64,000 nt of DNA from Lucifuga dentata (GCA_014773175.1 VXCM01005062.1:1-64000), one strand, 5' to 3'; positions 1 through 11,811 are shown, counted from the first letter of the stretch. The notes: a model not told the origin generated them from the letters alone. Made by a program: numbers and translations.

Positions 1-76
1 AAGTTTATTAGACCCATGTCACACAATGTGGCTTAATGAACTTATAAGATGTCTGTGATCTTACATATAGGAGCCA
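1..76. mobile_element. terminus of a DNA transposon cut by the window edge
   Basis: Read on the minus strand, this segment matches 35674-35755 over about 75 bases with a few differences. Both share the terminal motif TAAGATCACAGAC and the inner block AAGCCACATTGTGTGACATG. The match stops near base 76, which fits an element end, so the rest should lie left of the window. The family is not identified; a PIF/Harbinger-like origin is a guess from the relative at 35.7 kb. Confidence 0.6.
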
Positions 77-1284
77 TAACTTAGACCAAATACACGTGAA
101 AGATATAAAGTGTATTACATGGCTTCACTTTAGTGTCTGAGACGAGGCATTTTAAATTCACTCGTGCTCTGACACCCACTCACCCACTCACTACTTCAAA
201 CAAGGTCAAGGAGTAATTGATGCTAATAGATGAGGGGTGTATAACTAAGTTAACCAAAATTAAACTAGTGGGTGAGATCATGTAGTTTCATTATGCAGAG
301 GAGAAGATTATCAGAGAACGTTTCCTCTTCTTCCACTTTTATTTCCACTCTGACCTCTGTGTGATTTTTATCTGTTAAACAAACCAAACTTTCAACTTGA
401 CTCGGTCTGTTTCCAAAGTCAGAATAATTAGCTCACTTATTTCTTTGACCTAATCACTACTACAAACAATTTACTGCGAAGTTCAGCCATACTGTAAATT
501 TACCTCTATGTAGTTGATTACTGGTTAATGTGTTATATGTACCCTCATTATCATTTCAAATGTATTTGAGCAACATGAGGTATTGGGAATCTTTTAGTGT
601 CAACATCAAATATGTGTTTATTAATATTTTTCTCTTAAAGTGCTCCAAGCAAAAAATGGAAAAACAATTAATATATCTTTTGGTGTTGTGAGTGAAAGAG
701 ATTCCCTAGACACAAATCAGAGCCTCATGATAAGCAGTTACTTTAAAAACCATAATTAACTTGAATCAAAATTACTTACAATGTCATTTTCTCATAGAGA
801 GAGATTTGTCTGGCTTTGACCTTTTACTATGCATTTAAATATACAGTTATCAATTAATTTTGGAATTAACCATACATATTCATTTTTAGTTATGATTTTT
901 GTCAGCTCCATTGTTGTTCTAATATTCACATCAGTGTGCAGGAAATAATCAGGGTCAAAATACTGAGGGTAATTCCTGAAAATACATGCTAACTTCACAG
1001 CAACACACTAAATCAGCACCACAACTGAAGCTCTGTTGTGCTAATTAACAATATCCCATTATCGACATGTTTGTTGTAATGGATGTCCCATGTAAAAGCC
1101 AATTAAAATTGGCATATAATGACATATTTAAATTACCAGACGTGTCAAATTGGCAAAGGAAACTTAAATTCTCAGCTTTAGAGTTCTGCATTTAAAGAGA
1201 AGAGGCACAGATGAATAATTCCCAAAAATTTAGCAGAAATGCTGCAACTGTGAAATAAAAACATCTGCAAAACTATAACAGATA
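77..1284. other. AT-rich unique sequence, nothing recognised
   Basis: No protein similarity, inverted-repeat termini or RNA gene was seen. The only open frame near 800-1000 is 68 codons with no recognisable motif and is best read as chance. Confidence 0.55.
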
Positions 1285-1399
1285 CACACCGATCAGCCAA
1301 CATTAAACCTCTGACAAGTGAACATCAAGGTGTGGATATATCAGGCAGCACATCAACAGTTGTTGAAGTTGATGTGTTGAAGCAGGAAAAATGTGCAGC

Positions 1400-2275
1400 T
1401 TAAGGATCTGAGCCACTTTAACAAGGACCAACATGTGATGCTAGATGACTGGGTCAGAGCGTCTCCAAAACGGTAGGTCATGTGGGGCATTCCTGGTATG
1501 CAGGTCAGTACCTACAAAAGTGTCCAAAGAAGGACAACCGGTGAACCGGAGACAGGGTCATGACACCCAAGGCTCATTGCTGCTCATGGGGAGTGAAGGC
1601 TAGCTGTCTGGTCTGATCCCACAGAAGATCTGCTGCAGCACAAACAGCAGAAAAAATGGCTGCTGCTATGATAGAAGGTGTCAGAACACACAGCATGGTG
1701 GCGTGCTGCATATGGCTGCGTAGCCGCAGACCGCTCAGAGCGCCATGCTAACCCTGTCCACCACCCAAAGCTCCTACAATGGACACGTGAGCATCAGAAC
1801 TGGACCATGGAGTGATGGAAGAAGGTGTCCTGGTCTGATGAATCAGGTTTTCTCTGACATCATGTGATGGCTGGGTGTGTGTGTGTGTGGTTTACCTGGG
1901 GAAGAGATGCACCAGGTGCACTGTGGGAAGAAGGCGAGCCAGTGGAGGCAGGGTGATGATCTGGGTGATGTTCTGCTGGGAAACCTTGTGTCCTGATTCA
2001 TGTGATGTTACTTTAACATGTAGCACCTAAACATGCTGCAGACCAAGTCCATCCTTTCATGCAGCGGTATTCCCTGATGTCATGGCCTCTTTTAGCAGGA
2101 TAACACGTCCTGCCACACTACTAACATTGTTCAGGAACAGTTTGAGGAACATGCCAAAGAGTTGAAGGTGTTGACGTGGCCTCCAAATTCCCCAGATCTC
2201 AATCCAATCCAGCATGAGATGTGCTGGAAAAGCAAGTCTGATCCATGGAGGCCCACCTCAGACTTCTAGGACTTA
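1400..2275 (+). pseudogene. Tc1/mariner transposase pseudogene (D,D36E-like spacing)
   Basis: A Tc1/mariner (IS630) transposase cuts and pastes its own element into TA sites. Pieces of the protein are readable in order. A KDLSHFNKDQ stretch near 1403-1435 is the start of the N-terminal DNA-binding region. QNWTME, a stop, then WKKVSWSDES at about 1796-1845 carries the first catalytic Asp (codon 1837-1839). QDNTSCHT carries the second Asp (codon 2099-2101). WPPNSPDLNPI precedes the third site, codon 2210-2212, which reads CAG (Gln) where the family has Glu. In the frame that is still open there are 36 residues between the second Asp and this position, the spacing of the DD36E group of Tc1/mariner rather than the classic 34. 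Internal stops, shifts and the E-to-Q change make it inactive. Confidence 0.8.
1874..1889. repeat. (GT)n microsatellite inside the Tc1 remnant
   Basis: About eight GT units sit within the transposase pseudogene and break its reading frame. Confidence 0.9.
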
Positions 2276-2424
2276 AAGAATCTGCTGCTAACGTCTTGGT
2301 GGCAGATACACAGGACACCTTCAGAGGTCTGAGGGTCCATGCCTCCACGTCAGAGCTGTTTTGGCAGCACGAGGAGGACCTACACAGTGTTAGGCAGCTG
2401 GTTTTAATGTGACCGATCGGTGTA

Positions 2425-3193
2425 AGTGTCGACGTGTATCAGAAGTAACAAGAAAGCTTTGTGTCAAAAAACAGCGAAACGATGAAAAAAAGTTTGAAGA
2501 GGGCAGCATCCAGATGCTGCTAGGAGTTCCAGCACAAAGGAGGGTGAAACTTGAGTTTGACTCATGAGGCTGGTTTGAACACGATGCCACTAGAATGTGT
2601 GTAAGAAAGATCCAAACTACAATTTAAATAAACTAATACAATTTAAATGATCTAAGACAATGACATCCATTTCAGCAAGTTTTCATGCCGACGTTTACCA
2701 TATGACTGAAAGGTCTTCATTTTTGTGTCACGCTGTGTTTGACATGTAAATGAGGAAATACCTTAGTAACATCTCTTTCTATGCAAAATGTGAAGGGCTG
2801 GTAAAGGGAGTTTATGAAAGAGGGAAAATGGTTACGTGATGCTGTCTGCCTCTCCGACATGTTAAACCTGGACTGTATTTTATGAACTATCCCCACATGG
2901 ACACAGGAAAAGTTTTGATAAGTCATAGGATTTATAATTGCTGTTAAGAGAGTGAAAAGACAATTTCACACACAGGCTGCATTAAACCATGCACTCAACA
3001 CATGAATGAAAACCAATTCACTTATTGTTCTGCAATTTGAGCAAACGTCCGCTGTGTTCTGATCCTTAAGTATTTTTAAGAAAATTACTTTTGCACACTT
3101 TGGACATAAATGGAAAAACAAGGGAAGGAATCATACTGAGTTGACTCAGTTGCTGCTTCTATTTTCAGCTTAAAGCTAGTGAAAAAGACAAAC
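2425..3193. other. mostly unique sequence with one MITE-like fragment
   Basis: Nothing gene-like is seen. A block at about 2735-2800 (GAGGAAATACCTTAGTAACA and its flanks) resembles 28528-28600 inside the element at 27921-28681, so it may be a shard of that family. Confidence 0.45.
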
Positions 3194-3210
3194 TTTTTTT
3201 TTTTTTTTTT
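3194..3210. repeat. poly-T tract
   Basis: Seventeen T's in a row. No retroelement tail context could be shown. Confidence 0.9.
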
Positions 3211-3633
3211 AACCAGCTAGGCTTTGATCTCTAATTTGACTTCCAACATGGCTTCTTTCAAGCCGTATGTTTTTTTCCCTCCTCGCTGCCCTTTTAAACT
3301 CTGCGCCTGTTAAGACTGATACTCAGAAAGAAAAAACTAAATGGAGATGAAAACAAGCCACGCTAGAAACAGTATGGCTCACAAACAAGAGGCAACTAAA
3401 GGCATAAAGCAGCCAGATTGATAACGCAGAGGAGAGGCATCCTACTGAGTATGGATCCACACACAGAAAGCCAGAATAGCAGAATGAGCCAGGAGGGGGT
3501 ATTAAAAATGGGGTTCTGGGTTTAATAATGTACACAGGGCAGTCTTAGTGGTCAGGTCACACTGGGGAGTGACATTTGGATTGGGGGAGAAAGTAGATGA
3601 GGTTAACCACCCACATGGATTCAGTCCACAGCA
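3211..3633. other. unique sequence, nothing recognised
   Basis: A 70-codon frame on the minus strand (3323-3535) is hydrophobic but lacks any family motif and is not called. Confidence 0.5.
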
Positions 3634-3765
3634 GGGGGGGGAGTTATGCTTTGCCCATGAATGCTCAGAAGTCCACACTGTGAATGCTTTTGGGAGTNGG
3701 GGGGGGGGGAGTTATGCTTTGCCCATGAATGCTCAGAAGTCCACACTGTGAATGCTTTTGGGAGT
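3634..3765. repeat. direct duplication flanking a single-N gap (artefact)
   Basis: 3634-3697 and 3699-3765 are the same sequence apart from the length of the leading G run (8 versus 11), separated by one N at 3698. This is what unmerged overlapping contig ends look like, so the duplication is probably not in the genome. Confidence 0.85.
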
Positions 3766-3966
3766 AGGGGTGGGGGAGGGTGGGATTCAAAGGTTCCATC
3801 AGTGCAGTGACATTATATTGTACAACCCTTGAATTCACATGCATCCTGTATATACATCATATATAAGGTGCTTTGCTGTTATATATCCAAACAATAGCTT
3901 TACCCACTCAAGGCCGAGTGGGTAACAGAAAGAGATTTACTTCCTGTTATAGGTACACAGTTATAA

Positions 3967-4672
3967 GGTGCATTTCCATCCAACTATTTTTATGCGAGTA
4001 ATGAATATGTGCATTAGAAAGCCTGGATAGAAACACCGTTAATTCGCATAAACTCCAAAATGCACATTAAAAATTTATGCACTTAGCAGAGGTGGGTCAA
4101 CTGATGATTCGCATAAGATGAAATGTGAATAAAGTGGATGGAAACAGGTTATTCACATTAAGACGAGGATGTGACGTGCACTGCCGGTGAGCATGCACAA
4201 ACCTACATACACCTCAGAAGAGCAGGTAGTCGTTAGCAAGCGCCTGCAGAACAATGGATCCGTTATTCGTTATTTCCGAAAAATGTATACATTTTTCACA
4301 AATAACTTGACACGTCACATAAATGATTGTTTTACACACTGAAAGTTTCACCACCACATGGTACTCAGTACACTTAACGAGTTTATAGAGTGCCAACGTG
4401 CTATTGTTAGCGTCACTAGCTTGTTGGCTGCATTTATAAGGTGTGTATAACTGCATATGGGCTATAGTAAGTATTCTTCCACACCAAGGGTTTCATTTAA
4501 ACTCTGCATGCTGTGTGTTTTGTTGGTGGACATAAGTTTATGTAGGATGAAATCACCTCTGAGATAATTTGCATAAAGTAGCTGATGGAAACGCGCATCA
4601 ATTCGCATTTCCTTTAATCGAACAATCAGAAATGTGCATTAAAAATGCAAATAAGTTGGATGGAAACACAGC
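3967..4672. mobile_element. non-autonomous TIR element, TTTCCATCCAAC family
   Basis: The left end GGTGCATTTCCATCCAACTA and the reverse complement of the right end, GCTGTGTTTCCATCCAACTT, form imperfect terminal inverted repeats. Related GGATGGAAAC and GATGGAAAC motifs, often next to TTCGCAT, recur inside near 4027, 4136 and 4580, giving a fold-back-like layout. No transposase frame is present. No clear target duplication was found, so the superfamily is open. Confidence 0.7.
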
Positions 4673-5329
4673 AATAGTTAACTGTCATGCCTTTGGCTTG
4701 CTCTTTATTCCACTTCTGTTTGTTGACCCCATCCAACCCACAAAAGTGTGGACAAACACACATCTCATGGTACGAAAAGGAATGGTACCACATAGGGTCC
4801 ATTAAAATCCTTTTCTAAAACTTTAAATCAATTTAGCATGCATACTGACTGACTGACTGACTGATTAATAAACTTTATTACGGCCCTTTTCCAGTGTGAA
4901 CACCCCACATTCTGCATTATCAAAGTCTATTCAAACTTTTATGGAACTGGGGCAACACAGTGCTATCTTCTGTCCAGATTGATGCAGACTGTGTGTGTAG
5001 GACAGCTCACACAGATTAAAGCTCACACTCAAAGCCTCACATGTATCACAAGTGTTCACTTATAATCCAATTCTGCTTCCCACTCAGATGTCAGTTTATC
5101 TGGGGAATAGTGTGACTTCTGCTAAATACACTTGCACATGTTGGCTGTTACAGTTACGGGGGGGGGGNGGAGGATAGCTTATTAGAGCTAAAAGACAAAA
5201 TTTACCTGTTAATATTAACGTAGCAAATGTTACTTAGCTAGTATAAAAACAAACCTTTGCATTTATGTATTTTATGTATTTATATTTGAAAATGTTCTTG
5301 CAGGTATTGTATGGAATACCCATTGTGCC
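4673..5329. other. unique sequence with a gap in a G run
   Basis: Nothing gene-like is seen. A G tract at 5158-5170 contains a single-N gap at 5168. Confidence 0.5.
4844..4863. repeat. (ACTG)n tetranucleotide microsatellite
   Basis: About five ACTG units in tandem. Confidence 0.85.
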
Positions 5330-5700
5330 AAAATAAAAATAATAAATAAATAAAAGAATAAAATAAATAAGTAAATGTGGAAATATGAAGAGGAATACAT
5401 AAAAGAATAAATAAATGTGGGAATATAAAGACAAATTAAAAACTACATAAAAGAATTATGAGCATTTTTATTTAGTTTCACATTTTATTTGTTCATTTAT
5501 TTCTGTATTTAATTATTTCTGTATATTTTTATATGTATTTGTCCCATTTAAATATCTGTATTTATTTCCTAATATGTTTTTTTTCTATTAATTTATTTTG
5601 TTATATAGTTTCATTTATTTATTTTTATATTTATTTACGTATTCTTTTTCTTTTCCATATTTTTTCTTCTATATATATTCTTTTGTCTATTCTTTTCTTT
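5330..5700. repeat. AT-rich quasi-palindromic low-complexity block
   Basis: The first part (about 5330-5460) is made of AAATA/AAAAG-type units and the second (about 5470-5700) of their T-rich counterparts. The strand asymmetry flips in the middle, so the block could fold on itself. The short hydrophobic frames here are products of this composition. Confidence 0.6.
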
Positions 5701-6147
5701 GTGGGCCAAGCTGTCAATCACCTGGCTGTGGGCGGGCCTTCCCACCCAGGCTGAGCCATCTATGGCTGATTATCACAGTACAATTTGGACATTTGGCTGT
5801 AACCAAATTAAGTTGAGATTGTTTCATGTGGTCGACTGATTAAAATAACGCTGAATTAAATATTAGTTTTAATGTTTCCGGAGATGGGAAGCTGCCAACT
5901 GCAGTGGCTCACTGCAGTGGGCAGCTGCTGGTTCTGACCGACCCGCAAACAGTCTTCACCACACCACGCAATTTTACACATAAAACTTGAAATTCTGCTG
6001 AAAGAGTATATTGGCTTTTGCCAGTTTAGACAAAATTGGCAAAAGCTGTGCAAGTCAGGCTGTGCCAGTGTATGGAGATTCCTACTTTGCTCATGCAGTG
6101 TTGTTAGCTAAGCTATAGGTGCAATTTGGTGCAGCATGCTAAGCAAA
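5701..6147. other. sequence upstream of the hAT pseudogene
   Basis: No coding signal. It may include the 5' non-coding part of the hAT element whose transposase begins near 6148, but I could not pair terminal repeats with the 3' side. Confidence 0.35.
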
Positions 6148-7757
6148 ATGAGCGCTACAAAGTGAAAGGTTGATGCCGAATGTAGGGTGGTTAACAAGCT
6201 GTGGACTTCTAAGTATTTTTTCTGAGTTAACGATAAAGTGTGTATTTACAGTAGTTTGTAGACGTGGCTGTATTCAAAGACTATGACTTGAGATGTCACT
6301 TCGAGACAAAATGTGGAGAAATACAGAAAAGTTCATACCGTGAAGGAAAGAACTGGCAGCTATGTATTAGCTCACAAAATTGCAACAAGGACCAAGCCAT
6401 TTTCTGATGGGGGATTTATCAGAGTGTTTGGTGGATTCTGTTTCAATACTCTGAGCAGAGAAGAAAGAATCCTTTGAACAAGTCCCTCTCAAGGTGAATG
6501 GTCACAAGACGAGTGGAGGACATCGCAGGAAATCTGGAGCTAAGCTGAAAAGCAAGGTAGACTACTTCAGCGTGTCTTCTGCTCGGGCCTGGATGAGAGC
6601 TGTGATGTGTGTGATACAGCCCAGCTCCTGATCTTTATCAAAGGGATAAAGATATTACAGAACAGCTAGCTTCCATGCAGTCAATGAAAGAGACAACAAC
6701 CAGAAGTAAATTTATTTTCAGAGGTAAATATGTGCAAATAAAAAAGTTGGGATTACAGTGGAAAAAGTTGATTGGTGTTACAACTGACAGATGTCCTAAT
6801 TTGACCAGGAAAAATCTTGGCCTTTTGAAGAGAATGCAGGATAAAGTAACTGAAATCAACCCAGACCAAAACCTGATACTTCTGCATTTTCAGGTCGGTC
6901 ATGAAAATAAGCCATGTGGTTGATGTCGTTACAAAAGCTGTAAACTTTATTAGGGCAAGAGCATTAAACCACAGACAGTTTGTTGCACTGTTGGAAGAGC
7001 ATGAGACTGAACAAACTGATCTGGGCTCAGCTGTCAGGCTCAGCCTGGGAAAATCCTCAAGTCTGGGACCTGAAATTAGAGATTCAGGAGTTTTGTCAGA
7101 TGACAGGAAGGAACATCCCTGAATTAACAAGTGCAGACTGGCTGACTGATTTTGCTTTTGCTGTTGATGTGACTGCCCTCATTAATGAACTGAAGTCAAA
7201 ATTACAAGGCAGGGGTCTCTTTGCACATGAGCTGCACAGCCTGTGTAAGGCCTTCACCAGGAAGCAGCTGTTTCTCTCTAGCCAAGTGGAAGACAACACA
7301 CTCACACACCTCCCCACACTGAAAGAGAGGATTCCATCTGCAGATCAACTCCACACATATTCACTCACGTTAAAGACATTGCATGATGAATTTTCTAGGC
7401 GATTTGAAGACTTCAAAGCAGTGGAACCTGAAAGACTCACAGTCTCCTCTCCTTTTACATGTGATGTGGACAGCGCCCCCACTGATGTCCAACTTGAACT
7501 TATTGACTTGCAGTCTGATGTGCCGCTGGCACAGCACTTCAAAGCACTGCCATTGCTGACATTCTATTCATCTCTTAAAGAAGAGAACTTCCCACACCTG
7601 AGGAGCCTAGCCTGAAGGATGCTTGTTCTCTTTGGATCAACTTACATACTGTATGTGAACAGACATTCTCCATCATGAAATTCAACAAGTCAAGACACAG
7701 ATTCCCTCTCAATGATGATGATCTGTCAGCAATGGCAGGCCATGTATTTTACACTTA
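6148..7757 (+). pseudogene. hAT transposase pseudogene, BED-finger type related to the GTF2IRD2/Charlie group
   Basis: The family is a cut-and-paste transposase with an N-terminal BED zinc finger, an RNase-H-like core and a C-terminal hAT dimerisation region. Readable pieces in order: MSATK then KVDAECRVVNKLWTSKYFF at 6148; the second half of a BED finger near 6265-6320 (VFKDYDLRCHFETKC, second His replaced by Cys); TKPFSDGGFI near 6390; LDESCDVCDTAQLLIFIKGI near 6585-6650, holding the first catalytic Asp region; GVTTDRCPNL near 6775; VVDVVTKAVNFIRARALNHR near 6910; then a 211-codon open stretch to 7615 with FAFAVDVTALINELKSKLQG and FEDFKAVEPE. After the stop, a frame with CEQTFSIMKFNKS near 7660 is the hAT C-terminal motif. 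At least four frame changes and several stops mean the gene is dead. Confidence 0.85.
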
Positions 7758-9205
7758 AGCCTTCAGTGCTATCCTCCCACAATTAAACACCTTCTAATAA
7801 CCTCAGCATGACACTATTACTATATGCTGCTGTTATTAGACATAACCAGCCCATATTCACAGTGACAGTAAGCTTTATCGAGTGGAATAAAGTGATTTAA
7901 CACGAGGATCAACATCTATGTCAGTTACAACACGCTAACTGCAGAGACACGAATAGGATGTAGCATTATTACGCGTTATGACAGGATGCTGCATCACATA
8001 TAAACATGGCATAGCCTAAATCAGTGTCATTACCAAAGAAACAAGAACAAACTCACAACAACCATCACATTTACTCATACGACCAGCAAGTAAGCAAAAA
8101 TGCTGTAAAACACAAATAACACAATCAGATTCAACAGGCTTCTCCACAGATTCCAGCCACATAAAAATCCATCAGACTTACCAAAGCTGCTCATCATCTG
8201 AAGACAAAGTCCATCCTCCTTTCTGTCTTTATGAAGAGTTTAACCACAAGGCTGTGCATTATTGGTGCGTTTCAGTTCCAAAATGTGAAAAAAGGCATTT
8301 TAAATCCATTTCTTCTCCTCCTTCAGCCATTGTGTGTTTAAAAAACAACAGGACTAAGGAAAAATCTAAACAAAAAATCTAAAGCACTACATCTAAAAAT
8401 CTAAACGTCAAGAAAGAAAGTTTAAATAAACATTAATGCTACGTTACGCGCTAGCTAGGTTTACTTGAGTTAGCTAAGCTAACCGGCTCTCTTCTTCTTC
8501 TGATGAATTTCTGGCAGGCTGTTTAGCTGTTCGCAGAATGCTGTACTTTGATGACGTAGGCCATAAGGCCAGATAGAAGGCTCTGACGTGTAAAAGAATA
8601 CGCCCAACACGGCAAACTCAAAATCTGATTGGTTAAAGAATATGACAATCAACAACATCGTCCCATTTGCTTGAATAGCAGAGGAGATTCACTGGAGATT
8701 CTGAAGGCCTCAGGCTAGATTTTTTTACCCGGAGACAGCACAGGGGGAAAATCTGATTGGATAAAAGCTCTAATTTATATGAGCTGCACTGGAAGCAGCG
8801 AAACTGAGAGAGAGAGAGAGAGAGTAGCGATGAAATGAAATGAAATGACGTTAATAACAAAACTGATGGGAACGAACTTTGTAAAATACATATAGCATTA
8901 ATTAAAATATATATTAAATTATAAAATCATAATTTGATGATTCTGACAATCTCTAGGCCAGCAGAGAAGGCTTTGCTGGTCCTGACTGCCTGCCAGTCTG
9001 TCAGATGTGCTGTCATAGCAACATCAGGAATGACACCTGACTGTAGTGCACTAGTTCAAGCACACCAGACACCTGAATCCTCCCATTAAGTAAGTTGATA
9101 AAGCTACCTATGGACTGCAGTTTGTATCACAGCAATCTTACTGCTGTAATCTAAAGGATTATTTTAATGAACACACTTGTTAAGGTCAATGATGTTATTA
9201 AAGTT
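7758..9205. other. probable 3' part of the hAT element, then unique sequence
   Basis: No coding capacity. Sequence up to about 9000 is plausibly the element's 3' non-coding part, since it follows the transposase directly, but no terminal repeat pair was proven. It holds short (GA)n and (ATGAA)n repeats. Confidence 0.35.
8806..8848. repeat. (GA)n followed by (ATGAA)n
   Basis: GA units at 8806-8824, then three to four ATGAA units at 8830-8848. Confidence 0.85.
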
Positions 9206-9207
9206 GC

Positions 9208-9260
9208 AAAAAAAAAAAAAAAAAAANAAAAAAAAAAAAAAAAAGAAAAAGAAAAAATAC
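9208..9260. repeat. poly-A with single-N gap
   Basis: A long A run broken by N at 9227 and ending in AAAAG units. The true length is uncertain because the assembly failed here. Confidence 0.9.
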
Positions 9261-9492
9261 AGGATGGTTTGTCATTGAAAACTGGAGGCTGAATTTCATG
9301 GTGCAACAAATCAAACTATTTTATGACTGTTTTCAGTCACTTTCAATACTAGTGCAGTGCACGTTCAAAACGTGCATGTTCAGACCGAGCCAGACTTTAT
9401 GGTGTGCGCTGCAGCCTGCCATAATTTTGTTGTGCACTTCCTTGTAAGCTAGCATTGTAAACTATAATTAACATATTTTTTGTGGCTGTGAC

Positions 9493-10141
9493 TACAGTAT
9501 ATACTCAAGTATAAGTTGATCTCGTATATAAGCCGACCCCCTGATGTTGTTCCATCAGTTTATTTGTTTAGCAAATTACCTGTTTTTNTATAAGCCGACC
9601 CCCTGATGTTGTTCCATCAGTTTATTTGTTTAGCAAATTACCTGTTTTTCTGGGCATTGCCATAGTATTCCTGTGATTTTCTGAAAATAATCCACGTACC
9701 AGTAAACATGATATTTATTTCAACAGCTGACTACTGTAACTGACATTAGCTGATATTAACTTTTTTGGACTCCTCTTGTTCATCTGAATCATCAAACAGT
9801 TCATTCCAGTCCTGCTCTGTGTAACGTACGGTATTGTATTGGTATATAAAACAGCATTTTTATAAGGTCATCTCTGATTGGCCCATTCTTTTGTCTTTGA
9901 CCAATCACAGCAGAGCTTACTGGCCTCTGCAAAATGTGCTGATAAGATGTTTAGTCAGGAAATATCTCATTCTAAGGTATGATTTAAACTATTTCCATGG
10001 GTAGTGGTAATGGTAGTATTTCCACCTGGAAATTTCCTTCTCTGGGATCAAATTTGAATTTCTCATGTATAAGCCGACCCCCTGATTTACTTTGTGACAT
10101 TTGGTAATAAAAACTCAGCTTATATTCGAGTATATACAGTA
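9493..10141 (-). mobile_element. pogo-like (Tc1/mariner superfamily) TIR element, copy 1
   Basis: The ends are TACAGTATATACTCAAGTAT and, reverse-complemented, TACTGTATATACTCGAATAT. The subterminal block ATAAGCCGACCCCCTGAT occurs near both ends. Length without the gap artefact is about 0.59 kb. The minus strand keeps the acidic protein tail seen better at 22998-23078. TA at each border fits Tc1/mariner insertion; assignment to pogo/Tigger rests on the end style and acidic tail, not on a transposase core. Four more copies lie in this window. Confidence 0.75.
9527..9649. repeat. 61-bp direct duplication around a single-N gap (artefact)
   Basis: 9527-9587 and 9589-9649 are identical, with N at 9588. 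Other copies of the element have this segment once, which supports an assembly artefact. Confidence 0.9.
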
Positions 10142-11768
10142 ATTCTAATCTAATGATAGAAATAGAAGTTTAAGATTTGTCAGAATTGTTTGGCCCTCGG
10201 CAACAATCTGGATTTCTTATGTGCATCCCCNCCCCGAAAAATAATTGCCCAACCGAGCCATACTGTAAGCATATTTAGAAATAAGGAAGGTGAATGCTAA
10301 GTGCTAAAGTGATCTCATATTACAAACTGTACAACTTATTTGATTGTCTTATTTGATTTTAAAGGGAATGGAAAAAAGGCTAACAAGGTCACTTCACTAT
10401 GACAAATTGTAAACATATCCAGGGAAATGTTAATATATGCAAATTAGCTTATAAAATGCAATATTAAGATAAAAACAACACAGTGAATCCATATGATGAG
10501 GAAACATGCCCAGCTGCTCCTCTCATCACAACCGGGATCATTCCAAACTGACAGATTTACCGGCTAATCATGTTGTGGTGATTTCTGTTCCGTGTATCAG
10601 TGTTGGCCTCGTGTTGGCTGGTCTGAGTGAGGAAAATGACCTTAAATTGGGGCATCTGGGTCACCCTAATTTGGACATTTGCTCACTAAAACACTGACAT
10701 CAATCAAACATAAAGTCAGTCAGCTGTATCACTGGCTAAATGATCCGCTGTCAAAAAGGGCTCAGCATCATGTTCTGTATCCCGTGAAAGATGCTGTGTG
10801 TTTAGAGATGCAGCCAGCAGAAAGCAGAGGACCTCCAGAGAGTGTGTGTGATGTCACCTGGAAGCCCTTTGTGAAGCCTTCATCAAAACCGATGATGATG
10901 CGTTTCCTGCAGGGCATGGCTGCCCACTGCTGAGGCTACAGCACCTACAGATATATCGAATATGTGACCAGAAAACGGATGGCTTCTTTGACCTTGAAAC
11001 CAAATCAATGCCACAGTGATAAAACTGTGCATCTGGTTGTTCAACATCGACCTGGAATGTCCTCACTGTCCTTCCCAAAATAATCTCGATGATATGTGTC
11101 GGCAGGACATATTGTTTCAGTGCTGCAACAAAGCCACGGTCCACTCAACTGCTCAAAACGTCCACGATTGATTCCTCAAGCTGTGGCGGTCAAACCTGTG
11201 TCGAATCATCGCAGGAGGCTCGCCGCTCACCCATTAGACACACGCCACGGCGGTGTGCTGTCTTGTAAGCAGCCTCTTGCTGTTTTGTGAAGGCAGAATT
11301 AGATTTCAAGCAGGGTGGGAGTAAATATTATTTTGTTCCCAGCAAGGCCCTGAGTGGTTCCTATGTGATACTGCAACCTTTTAATGGAAGCTTATCAGCT
11401 GCAGCCAAATGCCCTGCAAGGACTCCGTGTAATACCGCTGTTTGCTCACAATCAGCATTGTCTTTAATAAATGGGGCTGAATATTAACTAATCTTTTGAT
11501 CTCACTTTCATTAGGCCACCCCAAGTGAAGTGGATTCTTCTCTACAAATTAAGCCCCACTCTGCCAGACGCCCACAGCCCTGCATCTTATCCTCATGAGG
11601 GAAATGAGCAAGGACACAAAACACTCTTATTTAAAGATAAGTGGTAAACTGCTTTAATTAGGCCTTGTTTTCAAACTTTCTTCAGGAGAAAAGTTCTGGT
11701 GTTTTCTCTGTGTGCTGGTTGCCAGGCTGCATATTCAAGCTCAATTACAAAGACGTGCCAACATCAGA
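10142..11768. other. unique sequence, no gene recognised
   Basis: Several short frames (63-96 codons, 10506-11487) overlap here on both strands, but none shows a domain, a conserved motif or splice-site context. A single N lies in a C run at 10231. Confidence 0.45.
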
Positions 11769-11811
11769 CCACACACACACACACACATACACACACACAC
11801 ACACACACACA
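11769..11811. repeat. (CA)n microsatellite
   Basis: About 21 CA units with one T interruption. Confidence 0.95.

Larger units (their letters stand above)
1285..2422 (+). mobile_element. degenerate Tc1/mariner element with ACACCGATC termini
   Basis: The ends are inverted repeats: ACACCGATCAGCCAACATTA at the left, and at the right a sequence whose reverse complement starts ACACCGATCGGTCACATT. TA dinucleotides at 1283-1284 and 2423-2424 fit the TA target duplication of Tc1/mariner. The 1.14-kb length is slightly below the usual 1.3 kb of such elements. The interior is a decayed transposase on the plus strand. It is non-autonomous because of many stops, frameshifts and a lost catalytic residue. 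Confidence 0.85.

Noticed and set aside
3634..3765. Tandem duplication as a genuine minisatellite
   Set aside because: The copies are separated by a single N and match the artefact pattern seen at five other gaps.
5533..5816. Hydrophobic frames of 72-73 codons as membrane proteins
   Set aside because: They translate a T-rich low-complexity block; Phe/Leu/Tyr/Ile content follows from base composition.
11769..11811. CRISPR-like or other ordered array
   Set aside because: It is a plain CA microsatellite; no spaced direct repeats of CRISPR type occur anywhere in the window.
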